A DNA stretch of 51,718 nucleotides, from positions 1 to 51,718 of the forward strand of contig PERT01000020.1 in NCBI GenBank assembly GCA_002928955.1. The letters are read 5' to 3'. The notes under the pieces were generated by a model. It searched no databases. It was not told the origin of the DNA and saw only the letters and a program-made list of their open reading frames with translations. The DNA comes from Hyphomicrobium sp. GTDB taxonomy: Bacteria > Pseudomonadota > Alphaproteobacteria > Rhizobiales > Hyphomicrobiaceae. Positions within the stretch are counted from its first letter, which is position 1; each line of letters opens with the position of its first letter. This document shows, piece by piece, positions 23,726-33,449 of this stretch. The position numbers were made by a program, and so were the translations under genes.

Positions 23726-23727
23726 CG

Positions 23728-24483
23728 ATGACCGCCTACCTCATCTTCACTCTGGCGGCGCCCATGGCCTCGTTCGGCACCGTCGCCGTCGGCGAGCGGC
23801 GGCCAACCTGGGATCGGCCGAGCAAGTCGCAAATAGTTGGTCTGGTTGCCGGAGCGTTGGGCATCGAGCGAGGTGAGGAGCAGCGACAACTGCTGCTGGC
23901 CCGCAGCCTCGGTTTGGCTGTGCGCGTCGATAATCCTGGGCACCTGCAGACCGACTTTCACACTGCCCAAGTTCCGCCATCCCGCCGCAATCGCCACTTT
24001 GCAACCCGCGCCGACGAATTGGCCGTCGGGAACACCGAACTCAAAACCGTCTTGTCGCGGCGCGAATACCGCGTCGGGGGGATCTACACGGTTGCGATCT
24101 GGTCGACGGGCGAAGGCCTGCCGCCGCTCGCAGAGGTGAAGGCAGCACTTGAGCGTCCGATTTTCGCGCCGTTCGCGGGCCGCAAGGCCAATGCGCTGAT
24201 GTTTCCGATGCGGCCGATGCTCGTCCAGGCAGACGCCATCGACGCAGCCTTCACGACATTCGACGCCACCGAACCTGCGGCTGTCAAAGATCTCTGGCGC
24301 GATTGCCGCATGGTCACAAACCCTGTTCGCCCCATTTTCGCCGACACGGCGGCCGTGGCACACGACCGCGTCGCGCGGATCGAGGAACGGCGCGACGTTC
24401 CAGAAAGTCGCGCCAAATGGCGCTTCAGCCTCCGCACCGAGGTCTTGCTGCGGGACACCCAGAGCAACGGAGATCCAGCATGA
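23728..24483 (+). CDS. cas5e: Cascade subunit Cas5e (CasD)
   Basis: The 251-residue protein binds the 5' handle of crRNA in Cascade. Recognisable family features are YLIFTLAAPMASFGTVAVGE, TWDRPSKSQIVGLVAGALGI and SRREYRVGGIYTVAIW. The start, 2 bp after the cas7e stop, matches the family N-terminus; the upstream in-frame ATG at 23680 lies inside cas7e. Its stop overlaps the cas6e start in ATGA. Confidence 0.94.
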   Translation: MTAYLIFTLAAPMASFGTVAVGERRPTWDRPSKSQIVGLVAGALGIERGEEQRQLLLARSLGLAVRVDNPGHLQTDFHTAQVPPSRRNRHFATRADELAVGNTELKTVLSRREYRVGGIYTVAIWSTGEGLPPLAEVKAALERPIFAPFAGRKANALMFPMRPMLVQADAIDAAFTTFDATEPAAVKDLWRDCRMVTNPVRPIFADTAAVAHDRVARIEERRDVPESRAKWRFSLRTEVLLRDTQSNGDPA

Positions 24484-25190
24484 CGGAGCAGCTGTATCTG
24501 TCTCGCGCACGACTGAGATCCTCTCGCGGTGAGGCGCTGTCGGCCATCGCGCCCTTGCTCATTCCCGATGATCCCAACCAGCAGGCTGGTCATGCCCACC
24601 GCATTCTCTGGATGCTGTTTCAGGATGTCTCCGATGCGAAGCGCGACTTCCTGTGGCGCGATGACCGCGGGGGAAAGTACTTGATCTTGTCGCGCCGCCT
24701 GCCGACTGATCCGCACGGGTTGTTCGAACTCGACACCAAGGCATTCGAGCCTGATCTTGCCTCTGGACAGCGATTGCGGTTCGCTTTGCGCGCCAATCCC
24801 ACCGTCGCGCTCAAGGGGGCGCGGCCTGTAGACGAGCAGGGGACACGTACGCGTGGTCAGCGGGTCGATGTCGTAATGGCCGCCCTGCACGATATTCCGA
24901 GCGGACAGCGTGCGCAGCACCGTGACCGTATCGCGCGGGAAGCCACGAGCGTCTGGCTCAATGGTCAGGGTGCCAAGGCGGGGTTCCGCGTCGACGGCGA
25001 CCTCGCCGTTGATGGCTACACCCAGATCGGCGTCGAACGAAAGCGTGGCCGACCAGCGGGTTTTTCCGTTCTCGACATGGAAGGCCGGATCGAGATCACG
25101 GATCCGGCTGCGTTCCTCGGCAAGCTAGCGCAAGGCTTCGGCTCGGCCAAGGCATTCGGAAACGGCCTCATGCTGATCCGCCGCACTTAG
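24480..25190 (+). CDS. cas6e: crRNA endoribonuclease Cas6e (CasE)
   Basis: This 236-residue RAMP protein cuts the CRISPR transcript in each repeat. The N-terminal strand LYLSRARLRS and the GHAHRILWMLF motif place the catalytic-type His as in other Cas6e proteins. The glycine-rich loop is GFGSAKAFGNGLMLI near the end. It should cut at the 3' base of the repeat hairpin and leave an 8-nt handle (CTGAACCG). It overlaps cas5e by 4 bp. Confidence 0.94.
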   Translation: MTEQLYLSRARLRSSRGEALSAIAPLLIPDDPNQQAGHAHRILWMLFQDVSDAKRDFLWRDDRGGKYLILSRRLPTDPHGLFELDTKAFEPDLASGQRLRFALRANPTVALKGARPVDEQGTRTRGQRVDVVMAALHDIPSGQRAQHRDRIAREATSVWLNGQGAKAGFRVDGDLAVDGYTQIGVERKRGRPAGFSVLDMEGRIEITDPAAFLGKLAQGFGSAKAFGNGLMLIRRT

Positions 25191-25212
25191 GGACTTGACC
25201 ACGGGGCCCCCG

Positions 25213-26449
<1,237 letters not shown>

Positions 26450-26552
26450 TGTTGCAGAAGGTTGAGTTACACCGTGACGGATATGTCGTTCATCTTGGTG
26501 CTGCTCTTTGACATCGTAAAACGATCGTAGCATCAACGGGATGTAAGCAAGT
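26450..26552 (+). promoter_or_regulatory. CRISPR leader
   Basis: These 103 bp lie between the cas2 stop and the first repeat, at the end opposite the degenerate repeats. The AT-rich piece TTTGACATCGTAAAACGATC could include a promoter. ATCAACGGGAT near 26532 partly resembles an IHF site, which type I-E adaptation uses in E. coli, but the match is incomplete. Confidence 0.7.
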
Positions 26553-29327
26553 CTGCTCCCCGCACACGCGGGGCTGAACCGACCGCCGACAACAGCAGCC
26601 GCCACCGGTACGCCTGCTCCCCGCACACGCGGGGCTGAACCGCGGCCCGTGACCTGATTGAACCCTCGACCGCACTGCTCCCCGCACACGCGGGGCTGAA
26701 CCGACGCCCTTTTTCGACTTGTTGACGAGCTGACCCTGCTCCCCGCACACGCGGGGCTGAACCGTCGTGCTCACGACCTCGCAGCCACACGGCATCCTGC
26801 TCCCCGCACACGCGGGGCTGAACCGCCCACATCCGCGCCGAGCGCTTCGTGAGCACCCTGCTCCCCGCACACGCGGGGCTGAACCGGCCGCGTGCTGCTG
26901 GCCTCGGGTTTGTCGTGGCTGCTCCCCGCACACGCGGGGCTGAACCGTTTCTAATTCGTCTCGCTCGTGAGGAGCGGGCCTGCTCCCCGCACACGCGGGG
27001 CTGAACCGGCAGCGGTTCCGGCCCCGGTCAATGCAACACCCTGCTCCCCGCACACGCGGGGCTGAACCGCCGACCACATCGCCGTTGGCAACCTCGACCG
27101 TCTGCTCCCCGCACACGCGGGGCTGAACCGGCTAAGCAGGTTCGCGCGGTACTCAAAGACAACTGCTCCCCGCACACGCGGGGCTGAACCGGGTCCGAGC
27201 ACGCTCGATGTGATCCGTGAACTCTGCTCCCCGCACACGCGGGGCTGAACCGCCTGTGGTTGGTCCGGTTTTGGTGCGGATTGACTGCTCCCCGCACACG
27301 CGGGGCTGAACCGATCGCACGCCACTGCATGGCAGGGAAGTCGCCCTGCTCCCCGCACACGCGGGGCTGAACCGTGGGCGAGTAATCTAAAAGTTCCATT
27401 CCATAGCTGCTCCCCGCACACGCGGGGCTGAACCGACGACAGCCAGGTGCGTTCGATTTCGAGCGAGCTGCTCCCCGCACACGCGGGGCTGAACCGGTCG
27501 GATATCGCAAGGTGACAGTCATCTCGATCTGCTCCCCGCACACGCGGGGCTGAACCGATATAATCCGCGATGCGATCGAGCATCTGACACTGCTCCCCGC
27601 ACACGCGGGGCTGAACCGCCACCTGAAGATGAACCGTCCACAGTGGTCGGCTGCTCCCCGCACACGCGGGGCTGAACCGGCACCACGGTCCCCATGCGGT
27701 ATAGGTGCAATCTGCTCCCCGCACACGCGGGGCTGAACCGGTCATGGACGTGGAGTTCATCGATCTGACTGGCTGCTCCCCGCACACGCGGGGCTGAACC
27801 GCGCACCCAGCGCCAGCGGCTGCAGGCCGCCATCTGCTCCCCGCACACGCGGGGCTGAACCAAGCCGGACGGAGATATTGTAAATTCCGTTGTACTGCTC
27901 CCCGCACACGCGGGGCTGAACCGGTTTCGAGGGGCCTCAGTTCGGGCGGCAATGTCTGCTCCCCGCACACGCGGGGCTGAACCGGCCGTCCGCATCTCGA
28001 CCCGCCGCGCGGCGTGCTGCTCCCCGCACACGCGGGGCTGAACCGACCATCGAATTCCGGCGTGTCGCGGCGATCCTCTGCTCCCCGCACACGCGGGGCT
28101 GAACCGCCCGTGACTTCGGCCACCCAGGTGCCTGTTCCCTGCTCCCCGCACACGCGGGGCTGAACCGGCCGGACGTGCCGTCGAAAGCGCGCTGTTCGGC
28201 TGCTCCCCGCACACGCGGGGCTGAACCGCCAGTCGATGCAGTCGACCGAGAAGATGGGCCCTGCTCCCCGCACACGCGGGGCTGAACCGGGCTATCGCTT
28301 CGACCGCGCACGCCACCCTCACTGCTCCCCGCACACGCGGGGCTGAACCGTCGCATTAGTTAGCTACGACCATGAGGCGGCACTGCTCCCCGCACACGCG
28401 GGGCTGAACCGGGAAACACGCTCCGGCCGGACACGCTGGAAGCCTGCTCCCCGCACACGCGGGGCTGAACCGGATCGCCACTCGACGGTACCGATCCGGC
28501 GTCCCTGCTCCCCGCACACGCGGGGCTGAACCGCGCTTGGAGAATACGACGGCGCGACCTACTGGCTGCTCCCCGCACACGCGGGGCTGAACCGGACTTC
28601 GCCGATCACGAGCCGTTCCCGCAGACCTGCTCCCCGCACACGCGGGGCTGAACCGGCCGTGCTATCGAGGCCATCGAGGGTGTCGGCCTGCTCCCCGCAC
28701 ACGCGGGGCTGAACCGGTCGCTCACGCCGCCTTGCCCTTCTTGATCTTCTGCTCCCCGCACACGCGGGGCTGAACCGGCCATCGACGATGCACGGGCCGC
28801 CGACAAGGCCTGCTCCCCGCACACGCGGGGCTGAACCGCGTCGGCGTTGGTCATTTCAGACATGCTGCGGCCGTTCCCCGCCCACGCGGGGCTGAACCGC
28901 CGTATGCAACAGCGCAGACCGCACCGGCCGACCGTTCCCCGCCCACGCGGGGCTGAACCGGCCGAGCCCGATACGTCCGGCGTGACCAGCGGCCGTTCCC
29001 CGCCCACGCGGGGCTGAACCGTGACAATCGATGACGGGCGCGCATACGAAAACCCGTTCCCCGCCCACGCGGGGCTGAACCGCACGCCAGCGCGAATGCT
29101 TCGATTGTGCTGGCCCGTTCCCCGCACACGCGGGGCTGAACCGAACTCGTCGGCAGTCTTGGTGGCTCGGTTGTACCGCTCCCCGCACACGCGGGGCTGA
29201 ACCGCTGCTCGCGGGTCGTGAAGAACGTACCGGCAGCCGCTCCCCCGCACACGCAGGGCTGAACCGACGACAAGGCGTATGCGCTTGAAGTCGTGAAGCC
29301 GCTCCCCGGACACGCGGGGCTGAACTG
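26553..29327 (+). CRISPR. Type I-E CRISPR array, 46 repeats and 45 spacers
   Basis: Repeats are 29 nt and spacers 32 nt, giving an exact 61-bp period from the first repeat to repeat 45. Repeats 1-38 begin CTGCTCCCCGCACACG and end GGGGCTGAACCG. Repeats 39-42 begin CCGTTCCCCGCCCACG. Repeat 43 begins CCGTTCCCCGCACACG and repeat 44 CCGCTCCCCGCACACG. Repeat 45 has one extra C and a G-to-A change; repeat 46 has two substitutions. The stem CCCCGC/GCGGGG is kept in all but the last two. The polarity (cas2 and leader at left, decay at right) gives transcription on the plus strand. Repeat 22 ends in A instead of G. I saw no duplicate spacers by eye and could not search for targets. Confidence 0.98.
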
Positions 29328-29477
29328 CGGACACTGACAAGCTGAAGACGATGGGCCGCTTGGCCGTGGGCTCGACAACATCAACGAACGATTGCAGCAA
29401 TCAGGGAGCCATTGCGGTGCCGTGCCGGGCTGGCGTCCGCCTGGGTTGCGCGGCGAAGCTGTTTAAAGAGGTCGACC

Positions 29478-30062
29478 ATGCCGCCCTTCAACGCTGCGAA
29501 CGATCAACCGCAGAAGCAACAGACACCATTGCCTCACGCGCGCGCGAACGGCCGACCTCGTCGGAACGAGGGTCTGGCCCGCAAGCTAAAGACCGGAGTG
29601 CCGGGACGAGGTGCTTACCAACGTCGCGCAGATGCTCAGCCAAGCCCGAGCCAGTTGAAGGCCATGCGTGCGCGGGAGCTGTTCCTCCAGTTGCTCACCG
29701 AGAGTAAGCCCGTCTCGCTCGCTGCACGGGCGACTGGCACGGCGGCGGCGACGTTCTACCGCTGGCGTGATGCCGATCCCGAATTCGCCGAAGCGTGGGA
29801 TGCTGCGCTGGAAGAGGGGCTCGACGCGATCGAGGGTCGCATCGTCGACGCCACCGAGAAGGACTGGCGTGCGGCAGTGCGGCTCCTGGAGGTTCGCCGG
29901 CCGGCAGTTTGGGGCCGCAGGTGCCCCATCTGCGCAGCTCGTCATGTAGCCGATGCAGCGCCCGCCGACGCTGCAGTCAACGTCGGCACACTCGACGAGA
30001 CGCGGCAGCACGTTGCAGAGCTGGAGCGGAAGCTGCTAGGTGAGGCCGCACAAGCACCATAG
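29478..30062 (+). CDS. Terminase small-subunit-like HTH protein
   Basis: The 194-residue protein has a basic N-terminal region (NGRPRRNEGLARKLKTG). Its central part resembles small terminase HTH proteins: ARATGTAAATFYRWRDADPEFAEAWDAAL (about 83-112, in outline), then GRIVDATEKDWRAAVRLLE. This form is common for phage DNA-recognition proteins. CICAARH-type residues near 150 (CPICAARH) could bind metal. The start at 29478 has AAAGAGG upstream. It is the only packaging-like gene, at the far end of the island, which would suit a satellite that redirects a helper's packaging. It could alternatively be just a DNA-binding regulator. Confidence 0.6.
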   Translation: MPPFNAANDQPQKQQTPLPHARANGRPRRNEGLARKLKTGVPGRGAYQRRADAQPSPSQLKAMRARELFLQLLTESKPVSLAARATGTAAATFYRWRDADPEFAEAWDAALEEGLDAIEGRIVDATEKDWRAAVRLLEVRRPAVWGRRCPICAARHVADAAPADAAVNVGTLDETRQHVAELERKLLGEAAQAP

Positions 30063-30137
30063 CCGCAAAAACATGAAGCGCATCAGTGGCTTGATCTGCG
30101 CTGGGAGTTCACTCTCTACGGGCACTGCAAATTGCCC

Positions 30138-30225
30138 GTCACCAGTGTCACCACCCGTCACCAGAGGTTGTCACCAACCAATATCCATCTAAATCAGATA
30201 GATAAGTACTGTCACCATTGTCACC
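30138..30225. repeat. GTCACC hexamer cluster (mirror of left cluster)
   Basis: Exact GTCACC occurs at 30138, 30147, 30157, 30170, 30211 and 30220, with 9-13 nt spacings inside each subgroup. It is the reverse complement of the GGTGAC motif at 6277-6364, and both clusters span 88 bp. In a circularised island the two would lie about 2.7 kb apart on either side of the attachment site and int. Confidence 0.6.
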
Positions 30226-30308
30226 AGAGAAAAACATAAAGATACAGTCTTTGCTTCCTGCTGCTGCTGTCGGCTTTTAGGAGAAGTCCACTTTAAGCAG
30301 GCACAATC

Positions 30309-30332
30309 TGCTGGGGTCTGCGCTGGGGTCGC
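30309..30332. repeat. Two 12-bp direct repeats, probable integrase arm sites (right)
   Basis: GCTGGGGTC appears twice at a 12-bp period (cores at 30311 and 30323), 52 bp inside the right attachment repeat. Orientation and period match the three units at 3869-3904. The flanking sequence 30063-30383 otherwise holds only the hexamer cluster and AT-rich DNA. Confidence 0.58.
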
Positions 30333-30383
30333 AACGATATGGAGTTAAATAATTTAATCGCATCAACATGTTACAAATGTTTA

Positions 30384-30473
30384 TGGCGGAGGGAGTGGGA
30401 TTCGAACCCACGAGACCCTTGCGAGCCTACACGCGTTCCAGGCGTGCGCCTTCAACCACTCGGCCATCCCTCC
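30384..30473 (-). tRNA. tRNA-Ser (anticodon GGA)
   Basis: On the minus strand the 90-nt gene begins GGAGGGATGGCCGAGTGG and ends CACTCCCTCCGCCA. The acceptor stem GGAGGGA/TCCCTCC pairs perfectly. The anticodon loop CTGGAAC carries GGA, a long variable arm marks the serine type, and the T-arm is GTGGGTTCGAATCCCAC. CCA is encoded. Its last 14 nt are the right attachment repeat of the island, so integration left the gene intact. Confidence 0.97.
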
Positions 30474-30724
30474 GCAAGATGTCTGGAACGGCACGCACTA
30501 TAGCCATGTGAGGGGTCCGCGCAACACGCCTTGAGCGCCGGGCGCACAGGAACTTGCGAACCGGTGTGCGAACAGGTTTCGCCGGTCCCGGCAATGATGC
30601 ATCCTTCCGGTAGGCGGCCCGCCTCCGACACTCCCTTGCCCTCGTGCCTCACCAAGGGGTAGGTCAGAGCCGCGGGGCTCATCGCAACATGCGCGACGAT
30701 GGGTGAATCGACAGGAGCAACGAC

Positions 30725-31039
30725 ATGACGGTACTTCGCTTCTTCGCCAGCCTGTTCCTGCTCGTGGCCATCGTTGCGTTCGTCGCCGATCTAACGCCGT
30801 GGCTGCAGGGCACGCGGGGATTTTCGGCGACGTCGTTCGCCAAGCACTGGACGGATCTGGCGCCGGCCACACTGCAGACCGCGAAGCAGGCTATGACCAA
30901 GTCGCTCGGCGCCTGGAGTTGGGATTGGCTTACCGGCAGCCTGATCAGCCTGCCGACATCGATGCTGTTCGGCTTGCTGGCGCTGGGCTGCGGTTACGCC
31001 GGCCGTCGCCGCCGCCGCGTCAATGTATTCGTCAACTGA
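30725..31039 (+). CDS. Small inner-membrane protein of unknown function
   Basis: The 104-residue protein has an N-terminal hydrophobic segment (about 4-22, LRFFASLFLLVAIVAFVADL) and a second near the C-terminus (about 73-92, SLPTSMLFGLLALGCGYA). The tail is arginine-rich (GRRRRRVN), which by the positive-inside rule puts the C-terminus in the cytoplasm. CAGGAGC lies before the ATG. It is the first gene right of the tRNA and ends 25 bp from the convergent NicO gene. I know similar small proteins in Hyphomicrobiales but no function for them. Confidence 0.65.
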   Translation: MTVLRFFASLFLLVAIVAFVADLTPWLQGTRGFSATSFAKHWTDLAPATLQTAKQAMTKSLGAWSWDWLTGSLISLPTSMLFGLLALGCGYAGRRRRRVNVFVN

Positions 31040-31063
31040 GGCGACCCGGCATCAGATCCGGCA

Positions 31064-32287
31064 TCAAAACGGCAATGGCGTCTTGAGCGACGCAAGAAAA
31101 AACGCGCCACCCATCAACATTACCGCGCCCGAGCCTAGGATGCCGGCCCCTGACGCGATCGCGTTGGCCCAGCGGCCGTCGCCACCACCCGCAAGCCGCG
31201 TCGCCAGATCGCGCGATCCGACCGCCAGCGCGGCCAGCACGGACACTGTGATCGCGGTTCCAATGGCCATTGCGAAGGTTGCGAACACGCCGGCCAGCAA
31301 CAACCCCTGGCTCAACGCGAAAAGCAGCACCAGAATAGCCCCCGTGCAGGGCCGGATACCGATCGATACGGCAAGTGCAATCGCCTTGCGCCAGCTCCAA
31401 ACGCCTTCGAGATCTTTTGGCGATGGCATATGGGCATGATCGCAGCAGCTGCCGTCGGCGTTGTGAATATGATCGTGGTTGGGATTGGGCGCGGCGATCG
31501 CTGGCGCTGCCGCGCTGGATGACCGTGGATGGGAATGAGTGTGGTGATCGTGATGCCCATCGCAACAGCCCGCGTGAACATGGCCTTGATCGTGATCGTG
31601 GATATGGTGATGCGCCCGTCCCTGCCTTCCGTGGTTGACGGGCGCGTGGCCGGGGGACGCGCCACCTCGCCTAAAAAGCGGCTTGAGCTGTCCATAGAGC
31701 AGCCAAGCGCCGACGAGTGCGACCAGCGCCCAACTGAGAGTTTCGATCCATGCTTCCGCCGATTTCATCGTCAGGCTGGTGGCCTTCAACGCGATCGAAA
31801 GAATGCCCACGATCAGCAGCGCGGACAAAGCCTGGAAGAACGCCGCCATGAAGCTGAGCAGTATACCGCGCCGCACGGTGCGCTCGTTGGCTAGCACGTA
31901 AGCCGAGATCACCGCTTTGCCGTGGCCTGGGCCGGCTGCGTGCAGCACGCCGTAGGCAAAGCTCAACCAGCCCAGCACCGCGGTGGCCCAAAGCGGGTCG
32001 GTCTTCATGAGCTTGACCGCCTTCACCAGGTCGCGGTTGAGCTGCGCCTGCGTTTGAAGCACCCACGCCCAGGCTCGGTCGGCGATGCCCGTCTGCGAGG
32101 GCGGTTGCGCCGCCTTCGCCGCCGATGGGCGGAGTGCCGTGATGCCACGTTCGGGAGCGGACTGACCGACCCCGAGGGGCGAACGCTGCGCCGGCTCCTG
32201 CGCGGCAACGGACCACGTCAGTGCGATCGCCATGAAAAGCATGCAAACTGTTGCGGCCCACGCCGCCTGGATCGTCCGCCTCATCAT
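31064..32287 (-). CDS. NicO/RcnA-type metal transporter
   Basis: The 407-residue integral membrane protein has a signal-like N-terminus and then transmembrane helices from about residue 90 on. A cytoplasmic His-rich loop at about 225-290 has runs such as HDHDQGHVHAGCCDGHHDHH, a metal-binding feature of NicO/RcnA permeases. AAGPGHGKAVISAYVLA carries the family His-containing motif, and GIRPCTGAILVLLFAL the second. Members move nickel or cobalt. The overlap of 4 bp with the DUF1007 gene and the nearby ZnuA gene with a Zur-like operator suggest a zinc-related role here. Confidence 0.85.
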   Translation of the reverse strand: MMRRTIQAAWAATVCMLFMAIALTWSVAAQEPAQRSPLGVGQSAPERGITALRPSAAKAAQPPSQTGIADRAWAWVLQTQAQLNRDLVKAVKLMKTDPLWATAVLGWLSFAYGVLHAAGPGHGKAVISAYVLANERTVRRGILLSFMAAFFQALSALLIVGILSIALKATSLTMKSAEAWIETLSWALVALVGAWLLYGQLKPLFRRGGASPGHAPVNHGRQGRAHHHIHDHDQGHVHAGCCDGHHDHHTHSHPRSSSAAAPAIAAPNPNHDHIHNADGSCCDHAHMPSPKDLEGVWSWRKAIALAVSIGIRPCTGAILVLLFALSQGLLLAGVFATFAMAIGTAITVSVLAALAVGSRDLATRLAGGGDGRWANAIASGAGILGSGAVMLMGGAFFLASLKTPLPF

Positions 32288-32961
32288 GACTTGGGGCAGT
32301 TCAAGGCAATCGACTTCGACGTCCCAACACTACCCATGGCCGCGCCGCCGAGTTCCCGCTGGAAAGCTTGTCCGAGGCGGGTCAACTGCTCCTTGTCCAC
32401 ATCGGCCTCGACGATGTTGGCCTGGCAGCCGGCCGGTGCGCCGGCGCTTAAACGGATGGGCTGTTCTTTGACGAAATCGAAGGCGATGAAATAGCTCGGA
32501 TCGGTGACGGCGAATGACAATCCGTCGGCATCGGCCAGGACAGGCTGGCTCAGCGGCAACACAAAATTGAGGGTCAACACGCCGTCCTTATGCTCAAGCC
32601 AGTAATCCCGTGGCGGAGCCAGCTTCAGCGATTGCCCGCCCAGTTTGGCGAACGTGAAGTAGTCGAACTCCTTCAAGCCATCCATGTTGACCTGGGCAAG
32701 TTCGGCCAATTCTGTGCGGTCGAGTTTACCGTCGTTGTTGGCGTCAAGTCCCTGAATGGCCATGGTTGTATACAGTTCGTCAAACGTCCAGCGATGGCTG
32801 AAGCTCGCGACCGTACCCTTGTCGTAATCAACGGTCGTTTCTACCGCGACCCAGACGTGCGGGTGGGCAGCAGCCGGGCTTGCCAGCGCGAACATCGCGG
32901 GCAATCCGACGACGGCCGCCACGCGCATCGTCGTCGAACGCACCGCATTTTGGATCAGCAT
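32284..32961 (-). CDS. DUF1007 family periplasmic protein
   Basis: The 225-residue protein has a signal peptide (about 12-32, VVGLPAMFALASPAAAHPH). The mature start HPHVWVAVETTVDYDKGTV and later SFSHRWTFDELY are typical of DUF1007. LDANNDGKLDRTELAEL resembles a single EF-hand-like Ca-binding loop. DUF1007 genes are usually next to NicO-type permeases and often lie in Zur regulons, so a role in periplasmic zinc handling is likely, but its biochemistry is not established. It is upstream of, and coupled to, the NicO gene and divergent from znuA. Confidence 0.85.
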   Translation of the reverse strand: MLIQNAVRSTTMRVAAVVGLPAMFALASPAAAHPHVWVAVETTVDYDKGTVASFSHRWTFDELYTTMAIQGLDANNDGKLDRTELAELAQVNMDGLKEFDYFTFAKLGGQSLKLAPPRDYWLEHKDGVLTLNFVLPLSQPVLADADGLSFAVTDPSYFIAFDFVKEQPIRLSAGAPAGCQANIVEADVDKEQLTRLGQAFQRELGGAAMGSVGTSKSIALNCPKS

Positions 32962-33449
32962 GGACGTCTCCAGGTTGGTACTCCGGTTCGCAACTTAGGC
33001 ACGCCAGGCCGCGCTATCAATGCGGATCGACCTTCACGTAGGACGTTGTCTAGGCTCGGACCAAGAGTGAGGCGCGATGATGGCATCGCGCAGGTTTACC
33101 GACCGCTACGGGCGGTTCGTGGCACAAGCTCCCAACTCGAAGTCCGAACGGGCCCGATTCCTTTTGTGAAACAGTTTTCGAAATCAGAGCGACGAAGACC
33201 ACCCGTCTCGAAATCACCCGTCTCGAAGTTGTGACCGCTACGGCATCGCCCGTTGGCGCTTCCCCGATGATTTTGACCCCGCCACTTTACGGCCTGACTA
33301 TTCCGTATAATATAACGTAATAATCTGCAACCTGTGCCATCCGCCTTCTGCGGCAGCAGTTGCGTCGAAAATTCCTTTGCGAGTTGTGCAGTATCCGGAG
33401 CGCGAGAGCAAAGCGCAGGCCGGCATCGATCAGGTTCAAGGATTGAGGC
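32962..33449. other. Divergent promoter region of the zinc cluster
   Basis: These 488 bp separate the DUF1007-NicO pair from znuA. The only striking part is an AT-rich stretch at 33296-33325 with a Zur-like palindrome. Nothing coding is supportable in the rest. Confidence 0.5.
33301..33320. promoter_or_regulatory. Zur-like operator
   Basis: TTCCGTATAATATAACGTAA is nearly palindromic in its outer positions. Its core matches the alphaproteobacterial Zur box type (GTTATANTATAAC) closely when read on the minus strand as CGTTATATTATACG. It is 130 bp before znuA and 340 bp before the DUF1007 start, so it could repress both directions when zinc is sufficient. Confidence 0.65.

Noticed and set aside
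26490-29400. Long minus-strand open frames with repeated RFSPACAGS and VQPRVCGEQ segments
   Set aside because: They are translations of the CRISPR repeats; the 61-bp period shifts frame regularly and produces an artefactual repeat protein.
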